This document shows positions 8,981 through 23,400 of a DNA stretch of 64,000 nt, piece by piece. The notes below the pieces were generated by a model. That model did no database searches and was not told where the DNA came from. It worked only from the letters and a program-made list of their open reading frames with translations. The stretch is from Micromonospora yangpuensis (GTDB taxonomy: Bacteria > Actinomycetota > Actinomycetes > Mycobacteriales > Micromonosporaceae), in NCBI RefSeq assembly GCF_900091615.1, contig NZ_FMIA01000002.1, positions 3,286,001 through 3,350,000 on the forward strand, given 5' to 3'. The stretch's first letter is position 1, and every line of letters starts with the position of its first letter. The translations under genes were made by a program, and so were the position numbers.

Positions 8981-11900
8981 ATGTCCGGTCCGGCGTACCA
9001 GACCCGGCCACTCAACCCGGCGCAACTCGGAGTCTGGTACGCCCAACGGCTCGACCCGGCCAACCCGGTCTACAACATGGGCGGGTACCTGGAGATCCAC
9101 GGACCCCTCGACGCCGGGCTCCTGGTCGAGACGGTGACCGCGCTGGTGGCCGAGGACGACACGGCACGACTGCGCTTCACCGAGGTCGACGGCGTACCGG
9201 CGCAGTACCTCGGCGCCGCGCCGGACTTCACCGCCGACCTGCTCGACCTCAGCGCCGAGGCGGACCCGATGGCGGCGGCGACCCGGCTGATGCGCGACGA
9301 CCTGCACCGCGCCCCCGACCTGGAACACGACCGGCTCTTCCACCACCAGCTCGTCCGGCTCGGCCCGGAGCACTTCCTCTGGTACCACCGCGTGCACCAC
9401 CTCGTTCAGGACGGCTACACCGCCACCGTCGTCCGGCGACGCGGTGCGGAGCTCTACACCGCGCTGGTCGAGGGCCGCCCACCCGTCGGACCGCCACTGG
9501 GATCGTTCACCGCCATGCTCGACGAGCAGGACCGCTACGCCGGTTCGGCGGCCCGGGAGCGCGACGGCGCGTACTGGCGCAGGCTGATGGCCGACGCCGA
9601 CTGCCCGCCCGGACCCGGCTCCGCCGGTCGGCCCACCAACCGGATCGTCCGCCAGATCGCCCGGATCCCACCGGCTACCGTCGACCGGCTGCGCCGGTTC
9701 GCCGCACGGGCCGGGGTGAGCTGGCAGCAGGCCCTGATCACCGCCGCCGCCGTGCACCGCCACCACTGGACCGGTGGGACCGACGTGCTGCTCAGCCTCC
9801 CCGTGCCCGGACGGCTCAGCCCGGCCTCGGTCACCACGCCCGGCATGATGGCCAACGTCCTGCCGCTGCGCTGCCGGATCGACCCGGCCGAACCGGCCGA
9901 GCGGCTGGCCGCCCAGCTGGCCCGGCAGACCCTGCGCGCCCAGTGGCACCAGCGCTACGACTCCGCCGACCTGCTGCGGGACCTGGACTGGCCGAGCGAC
10001 GCCCGTCGACAGTTCGGGCCGGTGGTCAACATCGTGGCCGGCGACGAACACGACACCTTCGCCGGACTGCCCGCCGTGCACCACCTCTTCTCCACCGGCG
10101 GGACCGCCGAGGACCTGGCCCTCACCGTCACCCACCACCCCGAGGGCGGGCTGCGCGTTGACGTCAGCATCGACACCGCGTACCGGGACTCGGTCGACCT
10201 CGACGCGTACCAGCGCACCTTCGCGCGGATCCTCACCGCGATGGTGGACGACCCCGGCGTGGCCGTCGGTGACCTCGACCCGTTCGACCCGGCGGAGCGG
10301 CACCGGGTCCTGCACGACTGGAACGCCACGGCGGTGCCCGTGCCGGACGTCTCCCTGCCGGAGCTGTTCGCCGCCCGGGTGGTCGCCGACCCGGACGCGA
10401 CCGCCGTGGTGGGTGGCCCGCAGCGGTTGTCGTACGGCGAACTGGACGCCCGGGCCAACCAACTGGCCCGGCTGCTGCTCTCCCGGGGCGTGGTCCGTGG
10501 TGGGGTGGTGGGGGTGCTGCTGGAGCGGGGTCTGGATTTCGCGGTGGCGTTGGTGGCGGTCACCAGGACCGGTGCGGCGTACGTGGTGTTGGATCCGGAT
10601 TTTCCCGATGAGCGCCTGGCGTGGACGGTGGCCGAGGCCGGGGTGTCGGTGGTGGTCACCCGGACCGACCTGGCATCCCGGCTGCCCGACCCGCACCGGT
10701 TGATCCGCCTCGACGCCGACGCCCACCTCGTCGAGGCGCAGAGTTCGGCAACCGTCGACGTACGGGTGGCCGCCGCAGACGTGGCGTGTGTGATGTTCAC
10801 GTCGGGGTCGACGGGGGTGCCGAAGGGTGTGGTGTCGTCGCATCGGGCTCTGGTGGGTTCGGTGGTGGGGCAGGATTACTGCGGCTTCGGGCCGGAAGAG
10901 GTGTTCCTGCAGTGTTCGCCGGTGTCGTGGGACGCGTTCTCGTTGGAGTTCTGGGGGGCACTGCTCTTCGGCGGGGTGTGTGTTCTCCAGCCGGGGCAGC
11001 GTCCGGAGCCGGGGTTGATTGTGGGGTTGGTGGCTGAGCATCGGGTGTCGATGTTGCAGTTGTCGTCGGGGTTGTTCAATGTGTTGGTGGATGAGTATCC
11101 GCGGGTTTTCGATGGTCTGCGGGTGGTGTTCACCGGTGGTGAGCCGGCGAGTCCGGTGCATGTGGCGCGGGTGGTGGACCGGTGCCCGGGGTTGCGGGTG
11201 GTCAACGGGTACGGTCCGGCGGAGTCGATGGGCTTCACCACGACGTTCGACGTTCCCGCTGGTCTGGCTGGCAACACGGTTCCGGTCGGTCGGGCCGTGG
11301 CGAACAAGCGGGCGTACGTTCTCGACAACCGGTTGCGGCCGGTGCCGCCGGGTGTGGTGGGTGAGGTGTATCTGGCCGGGGTGGGCCTGGCGCACGGCTA
11401 TCTGAACCGGTCGGGTTTGACCGCGCAGCGGTTCGTCGCGGATCCGTTCGGTGAGCCGGGTGAGCGGTTGTACCGCACCGGTGACCTGGCCCGGTGGAGC
11501 GGGGCCGGGCAGTTGGAGTTCGTCGGCCGTGGTGACGGCCAGGTGAAGGTCCGCGGCTTCCGGGTCGAGCCCGGCGAGATCGAGGCCGCGCTGCTGCGGC
11601 ACGAGGCGGTAGCGCAGGCGGCGGTGCTCGCCGTACCGGATCCGGCGGGCACGTTGCGGCTGGTGGCGTACCTGGTGGCCGAGTCGGAGAGCGTGCCGGT
11701 GGTGCGGTCTTGGTTGCGGGCACAACTGCCGGAGCACCTGGTGCCGTCGGTGGTGGTGCCGCTGGACCGGATGCCGTTGACCGCGAACGGGAAGGTGGAT
11801 CGGCGGGCGTTGCCGGCACCGGAGTTCGCCGCTGTGGCTGGCGGTGGTCGGAGCGCGCGGGATGCGCGGGAGGAGATCCTGTGTGGCCTGTATGCGGAGG

Positions 11901-14900
11901 TGTTGGGGGTGGCGTCGGTGGGTATCGACGACGACTTCTTCGCTCTCGGTGGGCACTCGTTGTTGGCGGCCCGGTTGGCCGCGCGGGCCCGGTCGGTGCT
12001 CGGGGTGGAGCTGAGCATCCGGGACATCTTCCAGGCCCCCACCATCGCCACCCTCGGCGACCACCTGGCCGGCACCGGCCGGACCCGGGCCCGACCCACC
12101 GTCGCCGCCACCGACCACGACGCACCGGTACCCCTGTCGTACGCCCAGCGTCGGCTCTGGCTCGTCGACTCCCTCCAGGGCAGCGGCCCGACCTACAACG
12201 TGCCGCTGGCCGTCCGGCTCACCGGCGACCTGGACGTCGACGCGCTCCAGCAGGCCCTCACCGACCTGGTCGAGCGGCACGAGGTGCTGCGCACCGTGGT
12301 CGGCACCGTCGACGGCGAGCCGTACCAGCGGATCCGCCCACCCGCCCCCGTCGTGCTGGACCGGCACCGGGTCGACCCCGCCGACCTCGACCGGCGACTC
12401 AGCGAGGCTGCCGGTCACGTCTTCGACCTGACCGCCACCCCGCCGCTGCGGGTCACCCTCTTCGACCTCGGTGGCCACGAGTGGACGCTGCTGATCCTGC
12501 TGCACCACATCGCCACCGACGGCCAGTCCCTGCGACCGCTGCTCGGTGACCTGGAGACCGCGTACGCCGCCCGGCACGCCGGCCGCGCCCCGGACTGGCC
12601 CGACCTGACCGTCCAGTACGCCGACTACACCCACTGGCAGCGCGCCATGCTCGGTGACCCGGCCGACCCGGCCAGCGTGCACGCCACCGACCTCGCCCAC
12701 TGGCGACAGGCCCTGGCCGACCTCCCCGAGGAACTCACCCTCCCACGGGACCGGCCCCGGCCCACCGTCGCCGACCACACCGGCGGCGCGGTACCGGTCA
12801 GGATCGACCCCGAGGTACGGCGACGCATCGGTGAGCTGGCCCGTCAGCAGCGCTGCACCCCGTTCATGGTGCTCCAGGCCGCGTTGGCGCTGACCCTGAC
12901 CCGCTTCGGCGCCGGCACCGACATCCCCATCGGCACCCCGGTCGCCGGGCGGACCGATCCGGCCCTCGACGCGCTTGTCGGGTTCTTCGTCAACACCCTG
13001 GTCCTGCGCACCGACACCTCCGGCGACCCGAGCTTCGCCGACCTGCTGGCCCGGGTACGCGCCACCGACCTGGACGCCCTCGCCCACCAGGAACTCCCGT
13101 TCGACCTGCTGCTCGAAGCGCTCAACCCGGTACGGTCGCTGGCCCGGCACCCGCTGTTCCAGGTCTGCCTGACCCTCGACGACGCCGCCGACGGGCGCCT
13201 GCGGCTGCCCGACGTGCACTGCGGTCCGGCCCGGGTGGTGGACACCAGGGCGGCCAAGTTCGACCTGGAGTTCCTGCTGCGCGACGAGGGAACGGAGACC
13301 GGAATCGGGGGCGTGCTGCTCTACTCGACCGCGATCTTCGACCACGGCACCGTGCAACGCCTGGTCGCCGGCCTGGGTCAGGTGCTGGACCAGGTACTCG
13401 CCGACCCGTCCCGCCCGATCGGCACCGTCGACGCGATCGACGCCGCCGAGCAGCGGGCCGTCGTCGGTGACTGGAACGCCACGGCGGTACCGGTGCCGGA
13501 CGTGTCGTTGCCGGAGCTGTTCGCGGCGCGGGTGGCGGCTGCGCCGCAGGCTCCCGCCCTGGTCTGTGGCGCGGACCGGTTGTCCTACGCCGAGGTCGAC
13601 AGCCGGGCGAACCACGTGGCGGGTGCGTTGCTGTCGCGGGGCGTGGTCCGTGGTGGTGCGGTGGGGGTGCTGCTGGAGCGGGGTCTGGATTTCGCGGTGG
13701 CGTTGGTGGCGGTCACCAGGACTGGTGCGGCGTACGTGGTGTTGGATCCGGATTTTCCCGATGAGCGGTTGGCGTGGACGGTGGCCGAGGCTGGGGTGTC
13801 GATGGTGGTCACCCGGGCCGACCTGGCGTCCCGGCTGCCCGCCGGTGTTCCGGTGCTGCGGGTGGATGCCGACGCGTCGTCGATCGCTGAGGCGCTGCCG
13901 GTGGTCCCGTCGGTGGTGGTTGATCCGGGAGACGTGGCGTGTGTGATGTTCACGTCGGGGTCGACGGGGGTGCCGAAGGGTGTGGTGTCGTCGCATCGGG
14001 CTCTGGTGGGTTCGGTGGTGGGGCAGGGGTATTCGGTTTTCGGTCCGGGTGTGGTGTTTCTGCAGTGTTCGCCGGTGTCGTGGGATGCGTTCTCGTTGGA
14101 GTTCTGGGGGGCGTTGTTGCATGGCGGGGTGTGTGTGTTGCAGGCGGGGCAGCGTCCGGAGCCGGGGTTGATTGTGGGGTTGGTGGCTGAGCATCGGGTG
14201 TCGATGTTGCAGTTGTCGTCGGGGTTGTTCAATGTGTTGGTGGATGAGTATCCGCGGGTTTTCGATGGTCTGCGGGTGGTGTTCACCGGTGGTGAGCCGG
14301 CGAGTCCGGTGCATGTGGCGCGGGTGGTGGACCGGTGTCCGGGGTTGCGGGTGGTGAACGGGTACGGTCCGGCGGAGTCGATGGGCTTCACCACGACGTT
14401 CGAGGTGCCGGGGGAGTTTTCCGGTACTACGGTTCCGGTCGGTCGGGCCGTCAACAACAAGCGGGCGTATGTGTTGGACGGTCGGTTGCGGCCGGTGCCG
14501 GCGGGTGTGGTGGGTGAGGTGTATCTGGCCGGGGTGGGCCTGGCGCACGGTTATCTGAACCGGTCGGGGTTGACGGCGCAGCGGTTCGTCGCGGATCCGT
14601 TCGGTGGGCCGGGTGAGCGGTTGTACCGCACCGGTGACCTGGCCCGGTGGACGACGAGTGGCCAACTGGAGTTCGTCGGCCGGATCGACGGTCAGGTGAA
14701 GATCCGGGGCTTCCGGGTCGAGCCCGGCGAGATCGAGGCCGTCCTGCTCGGCCACCCGGCGGTCGCACAGACCGCGGTGCTCGCTACACCTGACCCCGCC
14801 GGCACACTGCGCCTGGTCGCCTACCTGATCCCCGAGAGCGGGCAGGACCTGGACCCGGCGGAGGTACGGCAGTGGCTCCGCCACCGCGTCCCGGAGCACC

Positions 14901-15319
14901 TGGTTCCCTCGGCGGTGGTGCCGCTGGACCGGATGCCGTTGACCGGAAACGGGAAGGTGGATCGGCGGGCGTTGCCGGCACCGGAGTTCGCCGCTGTGGC
15001 TGGTGGTGGCCGGAGCGCGCGGGATGCGCGGGAGGAGATCCTGTGTGGCCTGTACGCGGAGGTGCTCGGAGTGGCATCGGTGGGTATCGACGACGACTTC
15101 TTCGCTCTCGGTGGGCACTCGTTGTTGGCGGCCCGGTTGGCCGCGCGGGCCCGGTCGGTGCTCGGGGTGGAGCTGAGCATCCGGGACATCTTCCAGGCCC
15201 CCACCATCGCCGCCCTCGGCGACCAGCTGCCCGCCGCCACCCCGGCCCGCGCCCGCCCCACCCTGCGCCGGCGCACCCAGTCCGGCGTCGCCCTGCCCGG
15301 CAGCCCACCCACCGGCTGA
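8981..15319 (+). CDS. NRPS 1: C-A-T-C-A-T (two modules)
   Basis: The protein has 2112 residues. C1 (about 10-440) has HHLVQDG at residue 138 and opens with [14 protein letters not shown]. This resembles EntF-type initiating C domains and fits acylation by an ACP-bound starter. A1 (about 455-950) and T1 (LGGHSLLA near 990) are followed by C2 (about 1050-1490, HHIATDG), A2 (about 1507-2000) and T2 (near 2045). Both A domains have intact [10 protein letters not shown] and NGKVDR motifs. Aligned by eye, both give the same specificity code, DALQFGGF-K, which I cannot assign; it is nearest to Val-type DALW/DAFW codes but has Gln at the tryptophan position. So two identical residues are predicted. 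The A-T units are near-identical duplicates with an odd, T/G-ending codon style. There is no epimerase or TE. Confidence 0.93.
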   Translation: MSGPAYQTRPLNPAQLGVWYAQRLDPANPVYNMGGYLEIHGPLDAGLLVETVTALVAEDDTARLRFTEVDGVPAQYLGAAPDFTADLLDLSAEADPMAAATRLMRDDLHRAPDLEHDRLFHHQLVRLGPEHFLWYHRVHHLVQDGYTATVVRRRGAELYTALVEGRPPVGPPLGSFTAMLDEQDRYAGSAARERDGAYWRRLMADADCPPGPGSAGRPTNRIVRQIARIPPATVDRLRRFAARAGVSWQQALITAAAVHRHHWTGGTDVLLSLPVPGRLSPASVTTPGMMANVLPLRCRIDPAEPAERLAAQLARQTLRAQWHQRYDSADLLRDLDWPSDARRQFGPVVNIVAGDEHDTFAGLPAVHHLFSTGGTAEDLALTVTHHPEGGLRVDVSIDTAYRDSVDLDAYQRTFARILTAMVDDPGVAVGDLDPFDPAERHRVLHDWNATAVPVPDVSLPELFAARVVADPDATAVVGGPQRLSYGELDARANQLARLLLSRGVVRGGVVGVLLERGLDFAVALVAVTRTGAAYVVLDPDFPDERLAWTVAEAGVSVVVTRTDLASRLPDPHRLIRLDADAHLVEAQSSATVDVRVAAADVACVMFTSGSTGVPKGVVSSHRALVGSVVGQDYCGFGPEEVFLQCSPVSWDAFSLEFWGALLFGGVCVLQPGQRPEPGLIVGLVAEHRVSMLQLSSGLFNVLVDEYPRVFDGLRVVFTGGEPASPVHVARVVDRCPGLRVVNGYGPAESMGFTTTFDVPAGLAGNTVPVGRAVANKRAYVLDNRLRPVPPGVVGEVYLAGVGLAHGYLNRSGLTAQRFVADPFGEPGERLYRTGDLARWSGAGQLEFVGRGDGQVKVRGFRVEPGEIEAALLRHEAVAQAAVLAVPDPAGTLRLVAYLVAESESVPVVRSWLRAQLPEHLVPSVVVPLDRMPLTANGKVDRRALPAPEFAAVAGGGRSARDAREEILCGLYAEVLGVASVGIDDDFFALGGHSLLAARLAARARSVLGVELSIRDIFQAPTIATLGDHLAGTGRTRARPTVAATDHDAPVPLSYAQRRLWLVDSLQGSGPTYNVPLAVRLTGDLDVDALQQALTDLVERHEVLRTVVGTVDGEPYQRIRPPAPVVLDRHRVDPADLDRRLSEAAGHVFDLTATPPLRVTLFDLGGHEWTLLILLHHIATDGQSLRPLLGDLETAYAARHAGRAPDWPDLTVQYADYTHWQRAMLGDPADPASVHATDLAHWRQALADLPEELTLPRDRPRPTVADHTGGAVPVRIDPEVRRRIGELARQQRCTPFMVLQAALALTLTRFGAGTDIPIGTPVAGRTDPALDALVGFFVNTLVLRTDTSGDPSFADLLARVRATDLDALAHQELPFDLLLEALNPVRSLARHPLFQVCLTLDDAADGRLRLPDVHCGPARVVDTRAAKFDLEFLLRDEGTETGIGGVLLYSTAIFDHGTVQRLVAGLGQVLDQVLADPSRPIGTVDAIDAAEQRAVVGDWNATAVPVPDVSLPELFAARVAAAPQAPALVCGADRLSYAEVDSRANHVAGALLSRGVVRGGAVGVLLERGLDFAVALVAVTRTGAAYVVLDPDFPDERLAWTVAEAGVSMVVTRADLASRLPAGVPVLRVDADASSIAEALPVVPSVVVDPGDVACVMFTSGSTGVPKGVVSSHRALVGSVVGQGYSVFGPGVVFLQCSPVSWDAFSLEFWGALLHGGVCVLQAGQRPEPGLIVGLVAEHRVSMLQLSSGLFNVLVDEYPRVFDGLRVVFTGGEPASPVHVARVVDRCPGLRVVNGYGPAESMGFTTTFEVPGEFSGTTVPVGRAVNNKRAYVLDGRLRPVPAGVVGEVYLAGVGLAHGYLNRSGLTAQRFVADPFGGPGERLYRTGDLARWTTSGQLEFVGRIDGQVKIRGFRVEPGEIEAVLLGHPAVAQTAVLATPDPAGTLRLVAYLIPESGQDLDPAEVRQWLRHRVPEHLVPSAVVPLDRMPLTGNGKVDRRALPAPEFAAVAGGGRSARDAREEILCGLYAEVLGVASVGIDDDFFALGGHSLLAARLAARARSVLGVELSIRDIFQAPTIAALGDQLPAATPARARPTLRRRTQSGVALPGSPPTG
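10318..12060 (+). repeat. A-T unit, copy 1 of an intragenic duplication
   Basis: This segment and 13471-15225 share long stretches of identical DNA within NRPS1. They run from the start of the A domain (TGGAACGCCACGGCGGT) to the end of the T domain. For example 10996-11180 matches 14148-14332, and the T-domain region 11811-12055 matches 14976-15220 almost base for base. The identical parts use GTG, TTG, GAT and TTT far more than the flanking C-ending codons. It looks like a recent duplication or gene conversion of an A-T unit. Confidence 0.85.
13471..15225 (+). repeat. A-T unit, copy 2 of an intragenic duplication
   Basis: Second copy of the A-T unit described at 10318-12060. The preceding C domains of the two modules are not similar at DNA level, so only A-T was duplicated or homogenised. 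Divergence is concentrated between core motifs (for example 14029-14065 against 10878-10914). Confidence 0.85.
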
Positions 15320-15513
15320 ACAACCCGCCCGGCCCGGCCACCGGCTGAGAGACCCGCCCGGCAACCGGCCGAACAACCTGCCCCGGAATCTGCCGCTGCC
15401 CGCAAAGAAACGCCGATAGTCTCGTCCCGAATGGGATCGCCTGACTGTCGTCCCGTCGATTCTTCTCCCCTTTTCGCAATTTCCCTGACGCGCGTCGACG
15501 AATGGAGCGCACC

Positions 15514-16332
15514 GTGGATCCTGTCCAGATCGACCCGACCGACGCGAGGACCGACCACCAGCCGGCCCCCGCACCCGACGACGTCGTCTGGGTGCTCGAC
15601 AGCGACGCCCCCGGCCACCGCACGTCGCTGCTGGTCCTGCCGCACGCCGGTGGCAACGCCCACGCCTACGCCGGCTGGCGGGACCTGCTGCCCACCCACG
15701 TACGCCTGCTGATCGGGCAGTACCCGGGCCGGGGCGCCCGCTTCACCGAACCCCTGCCGGAGCGGATGGCCGACCTGGTCGACCCGATCCTGGCCAGCCT
15801 GCCCACCGACACCACCGACCTGGTGGTGCTCGGCCACAGCATGGGCTCCCTGGTGGCCTACGAGGTCACCCGGGCGCTCACCACCGCCGGCCGGGCACCG
15901 CGCGCCCTGATCGCCTCGGCGTGCCGGGCGCCGTTCCTGCCCAACCCCAGCCCGGTGCACCCCGCCAGGCTCGACGACGACGAACTGGTGAGCGCCATCC
16001 AGGCCCGGGGCGGCACCGACGACGGCATCCTCGACGAACCGGAACTGCGGGAGCTGCTGCTGCCCTCGATCCGCGCCGACTTCGCCCTGGACGACGCCTA
16101 CCAGGCCACCCCGGCCGCTGCACTCACCTGCCCGGTCACCGTCGTCGGCGGCGACGTCGACCCGGTGGTACCGGCCGAGGCGCTGCACCGGTGGGCCGAG
16201 GTCACCGGCGCGCGGGTCACCACCCGGGTGCTCCCCGGCGGGCACTTCTACTTCCAGCAGCAGCTCGCGGCCTTCCTGTCGCTCGTCACCGACGTCATCG
16301 ACGGCGATCTCGTCCGGACCGAAGCCGCCTGA
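15514..16332 (+). CDS. Type II thioesterase (alpha/beta hydrolase)
   Basis: The 272-residue protein has the thioesterase (PF00975) pattern: LPHAGGNAHAY oxyanion region, nucleophile Ser109 in LGHSMGS, Asp in VGGDVDPVVP and His in LPGGHFYF. Such proteins remove misprimed or stalled acyl groups from carrier domains, and some release amino acids from A-T didomains. The GTG at 15514 is chosen because GGAG lies 6 bases upstream; an ATG at 15502 in the same frame overlaps that site. It sits before a hydroxylase and a Gln A-T protein. It may therefore either edit the assembly line or offload hydroxylated glutamine. Confidence 0.88.
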   Translation: MDPVQIDPTDARTDHQPAPAPDDVVWVLDSDAPGHRTSLLVLPHAGGNAHAYAGWRDLLPTHVRLLIGQYPGRGARFTEPLPERMADLVDPILASLPTDTTDLVVLGHSMGSLVAYEVTRALTTAGRAPRALIASACRAPFLPNPSPVHPARLDDDELVSAIQARGGTDDGILDEPELRELLLPSIRADFALDDAYQATPAAALTCPVTVVGGDVDPVVPAEALHRWAEVTGARVTTRVLPGGHFYFQQQLAAFLSLVTDVIDGDLVRTEAA

Positions 16333-16360
16333 CCACCATCGCCCCACCCAGGAGGATCCG

Positions 16361-17395
16361 ATGTCACCCACCGTCCAGGCGGACGCCGCCACCGATCTCG
16401 ACGTACGCCGGCAGCCCGGCAGACCGGCCATCACCGTCGCGCCGCACCTCGACACCGTGGACGCGGCCGTCGAGTGGCTCACCGCGCACCGCGCCGCCAT
16501 CCGCGCCGAGCTGCTGCGCTCGGGAAACCTGCTGATCCGGGGCCTGCCGATCGCCGACACCGGCGACTTCGCCCGCGCCCGTAACGTGCTGATGCCCGAG
16601 CGCACCGGCTACCGGGAGAAGGCCACCCCGCGTACCGACTTCGGCGAGGGGGTCTTCTCCTCCACCGACCTGCCGGCCGTGCAGCCGATCCGCCTGCACA
16701 ACGAGAACAGCTACACCCTCGACTTCCCCGGCACCCTGATGTTCGGCTGCCTGGTCGCCCCGCAGACCGGCGGCGCGACCACGGTCGGCGACATGCGGGC
16801 CGCGCTGCGCCTGATGCCGCCGCAGCTGCGGGAGCGGTTCGCCACCTACGGCTGGCTGCTGGTGCGTAACTTCTCCGAGCTGGCCGGGCTGCCCTGGCAG
16901 CAGAGCTTCGCCACCGAAGACCCCGCGCAGGCGCAGCGGTACTGCGACGAGAACGTCATCGGCACCGAGTGGCTGGCCGAGGGGGAGCTGCGGACCCGGC
17001 AGCGCCGTTCGGCGATCGTCACCCACCCGGTCACCGGCGAGCAGAGCTGGTTCAACCACTACGCCTTCTGGAACCGGTACTCCCTCGACGCCGACGTCCG
17101 CGAGGTGCTGCTGGAGACCTACGGCCCCGACGGCCTGCCCTTCGACACCTACCTCGGCGACGGCTCCGCGCTCACCCGCGAGGAGGTCGACGCCATCAAC
17201 CAGGTGTACGACGAGGTGACCGTCCGGGAGACCTGGCAGGCCGGTGACCTGATGCTGGTCGACAACATCGCCTGCGCCCACGGCCGGGAGGCCTTCACCG
17301 GCGCCCGCAAGATCGTGGTGGCGATGGGCGACGAGGTCGCGTTGGCCGACTGCCAGCCGCAGACCGCCCCGTCGGCCACCCCGTACGGGAAGTGA
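16361..17395 (+). CDS. SyrP/TauD-like Fe(II)/2-oxoglutarate amino acid beta-hydroxylase
   Basis: The 344-residue protein is of the TauD/TfdA fold, closest in style to SyrP-like enzymes that beta-hydroxylate carrier-bound amino acids. The iron facial triad is visible as His113 and Glu115 (RLHNENSY) and distal His307 (NIACAHGRE), with Arg316 (TGARK) as the likely 2-oxoglutarate anchor. The ribosome binding site AGGAGG precedes the ATG. The next gene, 7 bases downstream, is an A-T didomain with a glutamine code, so the likely substrate is glutaminyl-S-T, giving 3-hydroxyglutamine. Known SyrP members act on Asp, so the substrate is inference. Confidence 0.88.
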   Translation: MSPTVQADAATDLDVRRQPGRPAITVAPHLDTVDAAVEWLTAHRAAIRAELLRSGNLLIRGLPIADTGDFARARNVLMPERTGYREKATPRTDFGEGVFSSTDLPAVQPIRLHNENSYTLDFPGTLMFGCLVAPQTGGATTVGDMRAALRLMPPQLRERFATYGWLLVRNFSELAGLPWQQSFATEDPAQAQRYCDENVIGTEWLAEGELRTRQRRSAIVTHPVTGEQSWFNHYAFWNRYSLDADVREVLLETYGPDGLPFDTYLGDGSALTREEVDAINQVYDEVTVRETWQAGDLMLVDNIACAHGREAFTGARKIVVAMGDEVALADCQPQTAPSATPYGK

Positions 17396-17402
17396 GCCGG
17401 CC

Positions 17403-19310
<1,908 letters not shown>

Positions 19311-19430
19311 GCCCCACCGGCGGGTGGCCTGCCCCCGCCGGACAGGCCACCCACCCACCGCTATTCCCGCCACCGTGGTTCCACGTCGCCGACGGACGGT
19401 CAGGTCGTGGTCGAGCAGGAGGAGTTACCC

Positions 19431-20480
19431 GTGATCCCGTTGTCGTTCGCGCAGCGTCGGTTGTGGTTTCTGAGTCGTCTCGAGGGTGCGTCGGGGACGT
19501 ACAACGTGCCGGTGGTGGTGGGGTTGTCGGGGGTGCCGGATCGGGTGGCGTTGGCGGCTGCGGTGGTTGATGTGGTGGGTCGGCACGAGGTGTTGCGGAC
19601 GGTGTTCCCGTCGGTGGACGGTGAGCCGGTGCAGCGGGTGCTGCCGGGCTCGCCGGTGCAGCTGTCGGTGGTGGAGTGTCCGGCGGAGTCGGTCGACGGG
19701 CTGGTGGCGGAGTTCGCTGGTCAGGTGTTCGACATCGCGGTGGACGTGCCGCTGCGGGTGCGGTTGTTCGTGGTCGACGGAGCCCGTTCGGTGTTGGTGC
19801 TGCTGCTGCACCACGTCGCCACCGACGGGGCCTCCACCGACCCCCTGCTGCGTGACCTGGGCACCGCCTACGCCGCCCGGCTCGCCGGGTCGACACCGGA
19901 GTGGGAGCCGTTGCCGGTGCAGTACGCGGACTTCACCCTGTGGCAGCGGGAGGTGTTGGGGGAGGAGTCGGATCCGGAGAGCCTGGTGTCGCGGCAGTTG
20001 GCGTGGTGGGCGGAGACCCTCGACGCCTCACCGGCGGTGCTGGACCTGCCGCTGGACCGCCCCCGACCCGCCGAACCGACCCGGCGCGGCGCCACCGTCA
20101 CCGGCTGGCTCGACGCCGACACCCACCGCCGGCTGACCGAGCTGGCCCGGACCCACCGCGCCAGCATGTTCATGCTCCTGCAGGCCGGCCTGGCCGCCAC
20201 CCTCAGTCACCTCGGCACCGGCCCGGACGTGCCGATCGGCGCGCCGGTGGCGGGCAGGTCGGACGAGGCGTTGCACGACCTGGTGGGGTTCTTCGTGAAC
20301 ACGGTGGTGTTGCGTACGGACACCTCCGGTGGTCCGGGTTTCGCCGAGCTGGTGGATCGGGTGCGGGAGGCGGATCTGGCGGCGTACGCGCATGAGGAGG
20401 TGCCGTTCGACCTGGTGGTGGAGCGGTTGAACCCGGTGCGCTCGTTGGCCCACCATCCGTTCTTCCAGGTGATGCTCACC
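19431..20480 (+). repeat. C-domain segment shared with NRPS 3 (copy 1)
   Basis: Blocks identical or nearly identical to 26248-27300 span most of a condensation domain: around 19434-19680, 19905-20015 and 20260-20470. Like the A-T duplicates, these blocks use T/G-ending codons (GTGGTGGTGGGGTTG) unlike their surroundings. This suggests a module segment copied between two NRPS genes. Confidence 0.8.
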
Positions 20481-23400
20481 GTCGACAGCGTCGACTCGAT
20501 TGGACCTGTCGACAGCGTCGACTCAGCGGGCTCGGTCGGGGTACGGCTGGGGGAGCTGACGGGGACCCTGCGGCCGGCCACCCTGGACACCGCCAAGTTC
20601 GACCTCACCGTCTTCTGTACCGAGGTCCGCGACGACCGGGGCGCGCCGGCCGGCGTCGACATCTGGGTGCAGTACGCCACCGACCTGTTCGACGCCGCCA
20701 CCGCCGGGCTGCTGTTGGAGGCGTACCGGCGGCTGCTGCGGGCCGCCGCCGCAGACCCGGACACTCCGGTCGGGGCCCTGGACGTGCTCACCGACGCCGA
20801 CCGGCAGCACCTGGCCGACCGCCGGGCTGCCGTCCGTACCCGGGCCGAACGCGGGGCTGCCGCCCGTACCCTGGCTGTGGCGACCGGCGACGAACCGGGC
20901 GGGGCCGACGGGCCGCTGACCCCGCGCGAGGAGATCCTCTGTGGTCTCTTCGCCGCCGCCCTCGGCACCGACCGGATCGGCCGGCACGACAACTTCTTCC
21001 GGGCCGGCGGGCACTCGTTGCTCGCCACCCGGCTGATCAACCGGGTGCGGTCGGTGCTCGGCGTGGAGATCGGCCTGCGGGATCTCTTCCTCGATCCCAC
21101 CGTTGCCGGTCTGGACCGGCGGGTCGGTGAGCTGACCGGGGCCGGCCGCCGCCCGGCGCTGTGCCCCAGCCCCCGACCCGATCTGGTGCCGCTGTCGTTC
21201 GCCCAGCGCCGGCTCTGGTTCCTCGACGAGATGGGCGGAGCCAGCCGGATCTACAACATCCCGGTGGTGCTGCGGCTGCGCCGGAGCCTGGACCCCGCGG
21301 TGCTGACCGCAGCCGTGGGTGACCTGCTCGACCGGCACGAGGTGCTGCGGACCGTCTACGCCGCCGTCGACGGGGAGCCGTTCCAGGTGGTGCTGGAGCG
21401 GGGCGAGCCGGCGGTGACCGTCCTGGACGTCCCGACCGCCGAACTGCCCCGGGTGATCGACGAGACCACCGGCCACGTCTTCGACCTCGGCGGGCAGCTT
21501 CCGCTGCGGGTGTGGTTGATCCGGGCCGACGACGGCAGCCACCACCTGGTGGTGCTGGTGCACCACATCGCCGCTGACGGCTGGTCGATGGGTGCGCTGC
21601 TGCGCGACCTGGCCCGGGCCTACACCGCCCGCGCCGCCGGGACCGCCCCCGACTGGACACCGCTGCCGGTGCAGTACGCCGACTACACCCTTTGGCAGCG
21701 GGACACCTTCGGCGCCGCCGACGACCCGCAGAGCCTGCTCGGCCGGCAGCTCGCCTTCTGGCGCGGCGCCCTCGACGGCATGCCGCCGCTGCTGCCGCTG
21801 CCGACCGACCGGCCCCGCCCGGCCGTGGCCAGCCAGCGCGGTGACGTGGTGCCGTTCCTGCTCGACGCGCGCGACCACACCGCGCTGCTGCGGCTGGCCC
21901 GTGACCACGGTGCCACCCTGTTCATGGTGGTGCAGGCGGCGCTGGCCACCCTGCTGTCGCGGCACGGTGCCGGCACCGACGTGCCGATCGGGACACCGGT
22001 GGCGGGTCGGGGTGACGACGCGCTGGACGACCTGGTCGGGTTCTTCGTCAACACGCTGGTGCTGCGGACGGATCTGTCCGGCGATCCGAGTTTCGTCGAG
22101 CTGCTGGCCCGGGTGCGGGAGGCGGACCTGGCCGCCTACGACCATCAGGACGTGCCGTTCGAGCGGCTGGTGGAGGAGCTGAACCCGGCCCGCTCCACCG
22201 CCCACCACCCGCTGGTGCAGGTCACCCTGGTGCTGCAGAACACCGGCGGAACGCAACCGGCCGGAGCGACCCAGCCGGTCGGCGGGGTGTTCGAGGGCAC
22301 CGAGGTGCCCTTCGACACCGGCACCGCCAAGTTCGACCTCACCCTCGCCGTCCGGGAGGAACACGACGGCAGCACCCCGCGCGGCATCCGGGGGGTGCTG
22401 GAGTACGCCACCGACCTGTTCGACGCCGACACGGCCACCCGGCTCGCCGGCCGGCTCGCCCGGCTGCTGCGGGCCGTCGCCGCCGACCCGGACCGCCCGA
22501 TCGGTGACGTCGACCTGCTCGACGCCGACGAGCACCGCCGGTTCCGGCCCACTGCCGGCCACCGCCACCACGCCACACCCACCGCCGGGCTGGCCGACCT
22601 GGTCGAGGCACACGCCAGGGCCACACCGGACGCGGTGGCGTTGGTGGTCGGCGCGCACCGGATGTCGTACCGGGAACTGGACGCCGACGCCGACCGGCTC
22701 GCCCGGCACCTGGTCGCCACCGGGGTCCGCCGGGGCGACGTGGTCGGCGTGCGCTGCGACCGCGCCGCCTTCGTGATGGCGGCCCTGGCCGTACTCAAGG
22801 CCGGTGCGGCGTACCTGCCGTTGGACACCGACCAGCCCGACGCGATCCTGGCCGCCCAGGTGGCCACCGTCGGACTCGCGGCGCTGGTCACCGAGACAGG
22901 GCAGGCCGGATGGCTGGCCGGCCTGCCCGCCCACCGCATGATCCGGCTCGACCGGCTCGGTCCCGGGGCACCCGCGGTGCCCCGGGTGCCGGCCCTGCCG
23001 GGCCTCAGCCTGTCGCTGCCCGGCATCGAGCTGAAGCTGCCCGGCATCAGCCTCACCCCGCCGACCCCGCCGGCCCGCCGCACCGCCACCACCGCCACGG
23101 CCGCCGGTCCGCCGCCGGTGCGTCGGGACCCGGGCGACGCGGCGATCCTGCTGGTCTCCGGGACCGGGACGCCCCAGGTGGTGGCCTACCCGCACCGGGC
23201 GGTCGTCGACGCCGTCACCCACGGACCGTTGACAAGCGCCGCCGGGCAGGTCTGGCTGGCGTGGACGGCGCCGACCGACGGGCAGTTCACCCACGGGCTC
23301 TGGGCCGCGCTGACCAGCGGAGCCACCTGCGTACTCGCGCCGGAGCCCCGGCCGGACGCCACGCGGCTGGCCGAACTGGTCGCCGCGCACGGCGTCACCA

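Noticed and set aside
8645..15574. A 2309-codon open frame on the - strand opposite NRPS1
   Set aside because: It is the shadow of NRPS1: in high-GC DNA the antisense frame aligned with C/G third positions rarely has stops. The protein is Arg/Gly/His/Pro-rich and repeats wherever the A-T domains repeat. Similar frames opposite 20523-23576, 27663-30836, 30870-33335 and 33339-35420 were rejected for the same reason.
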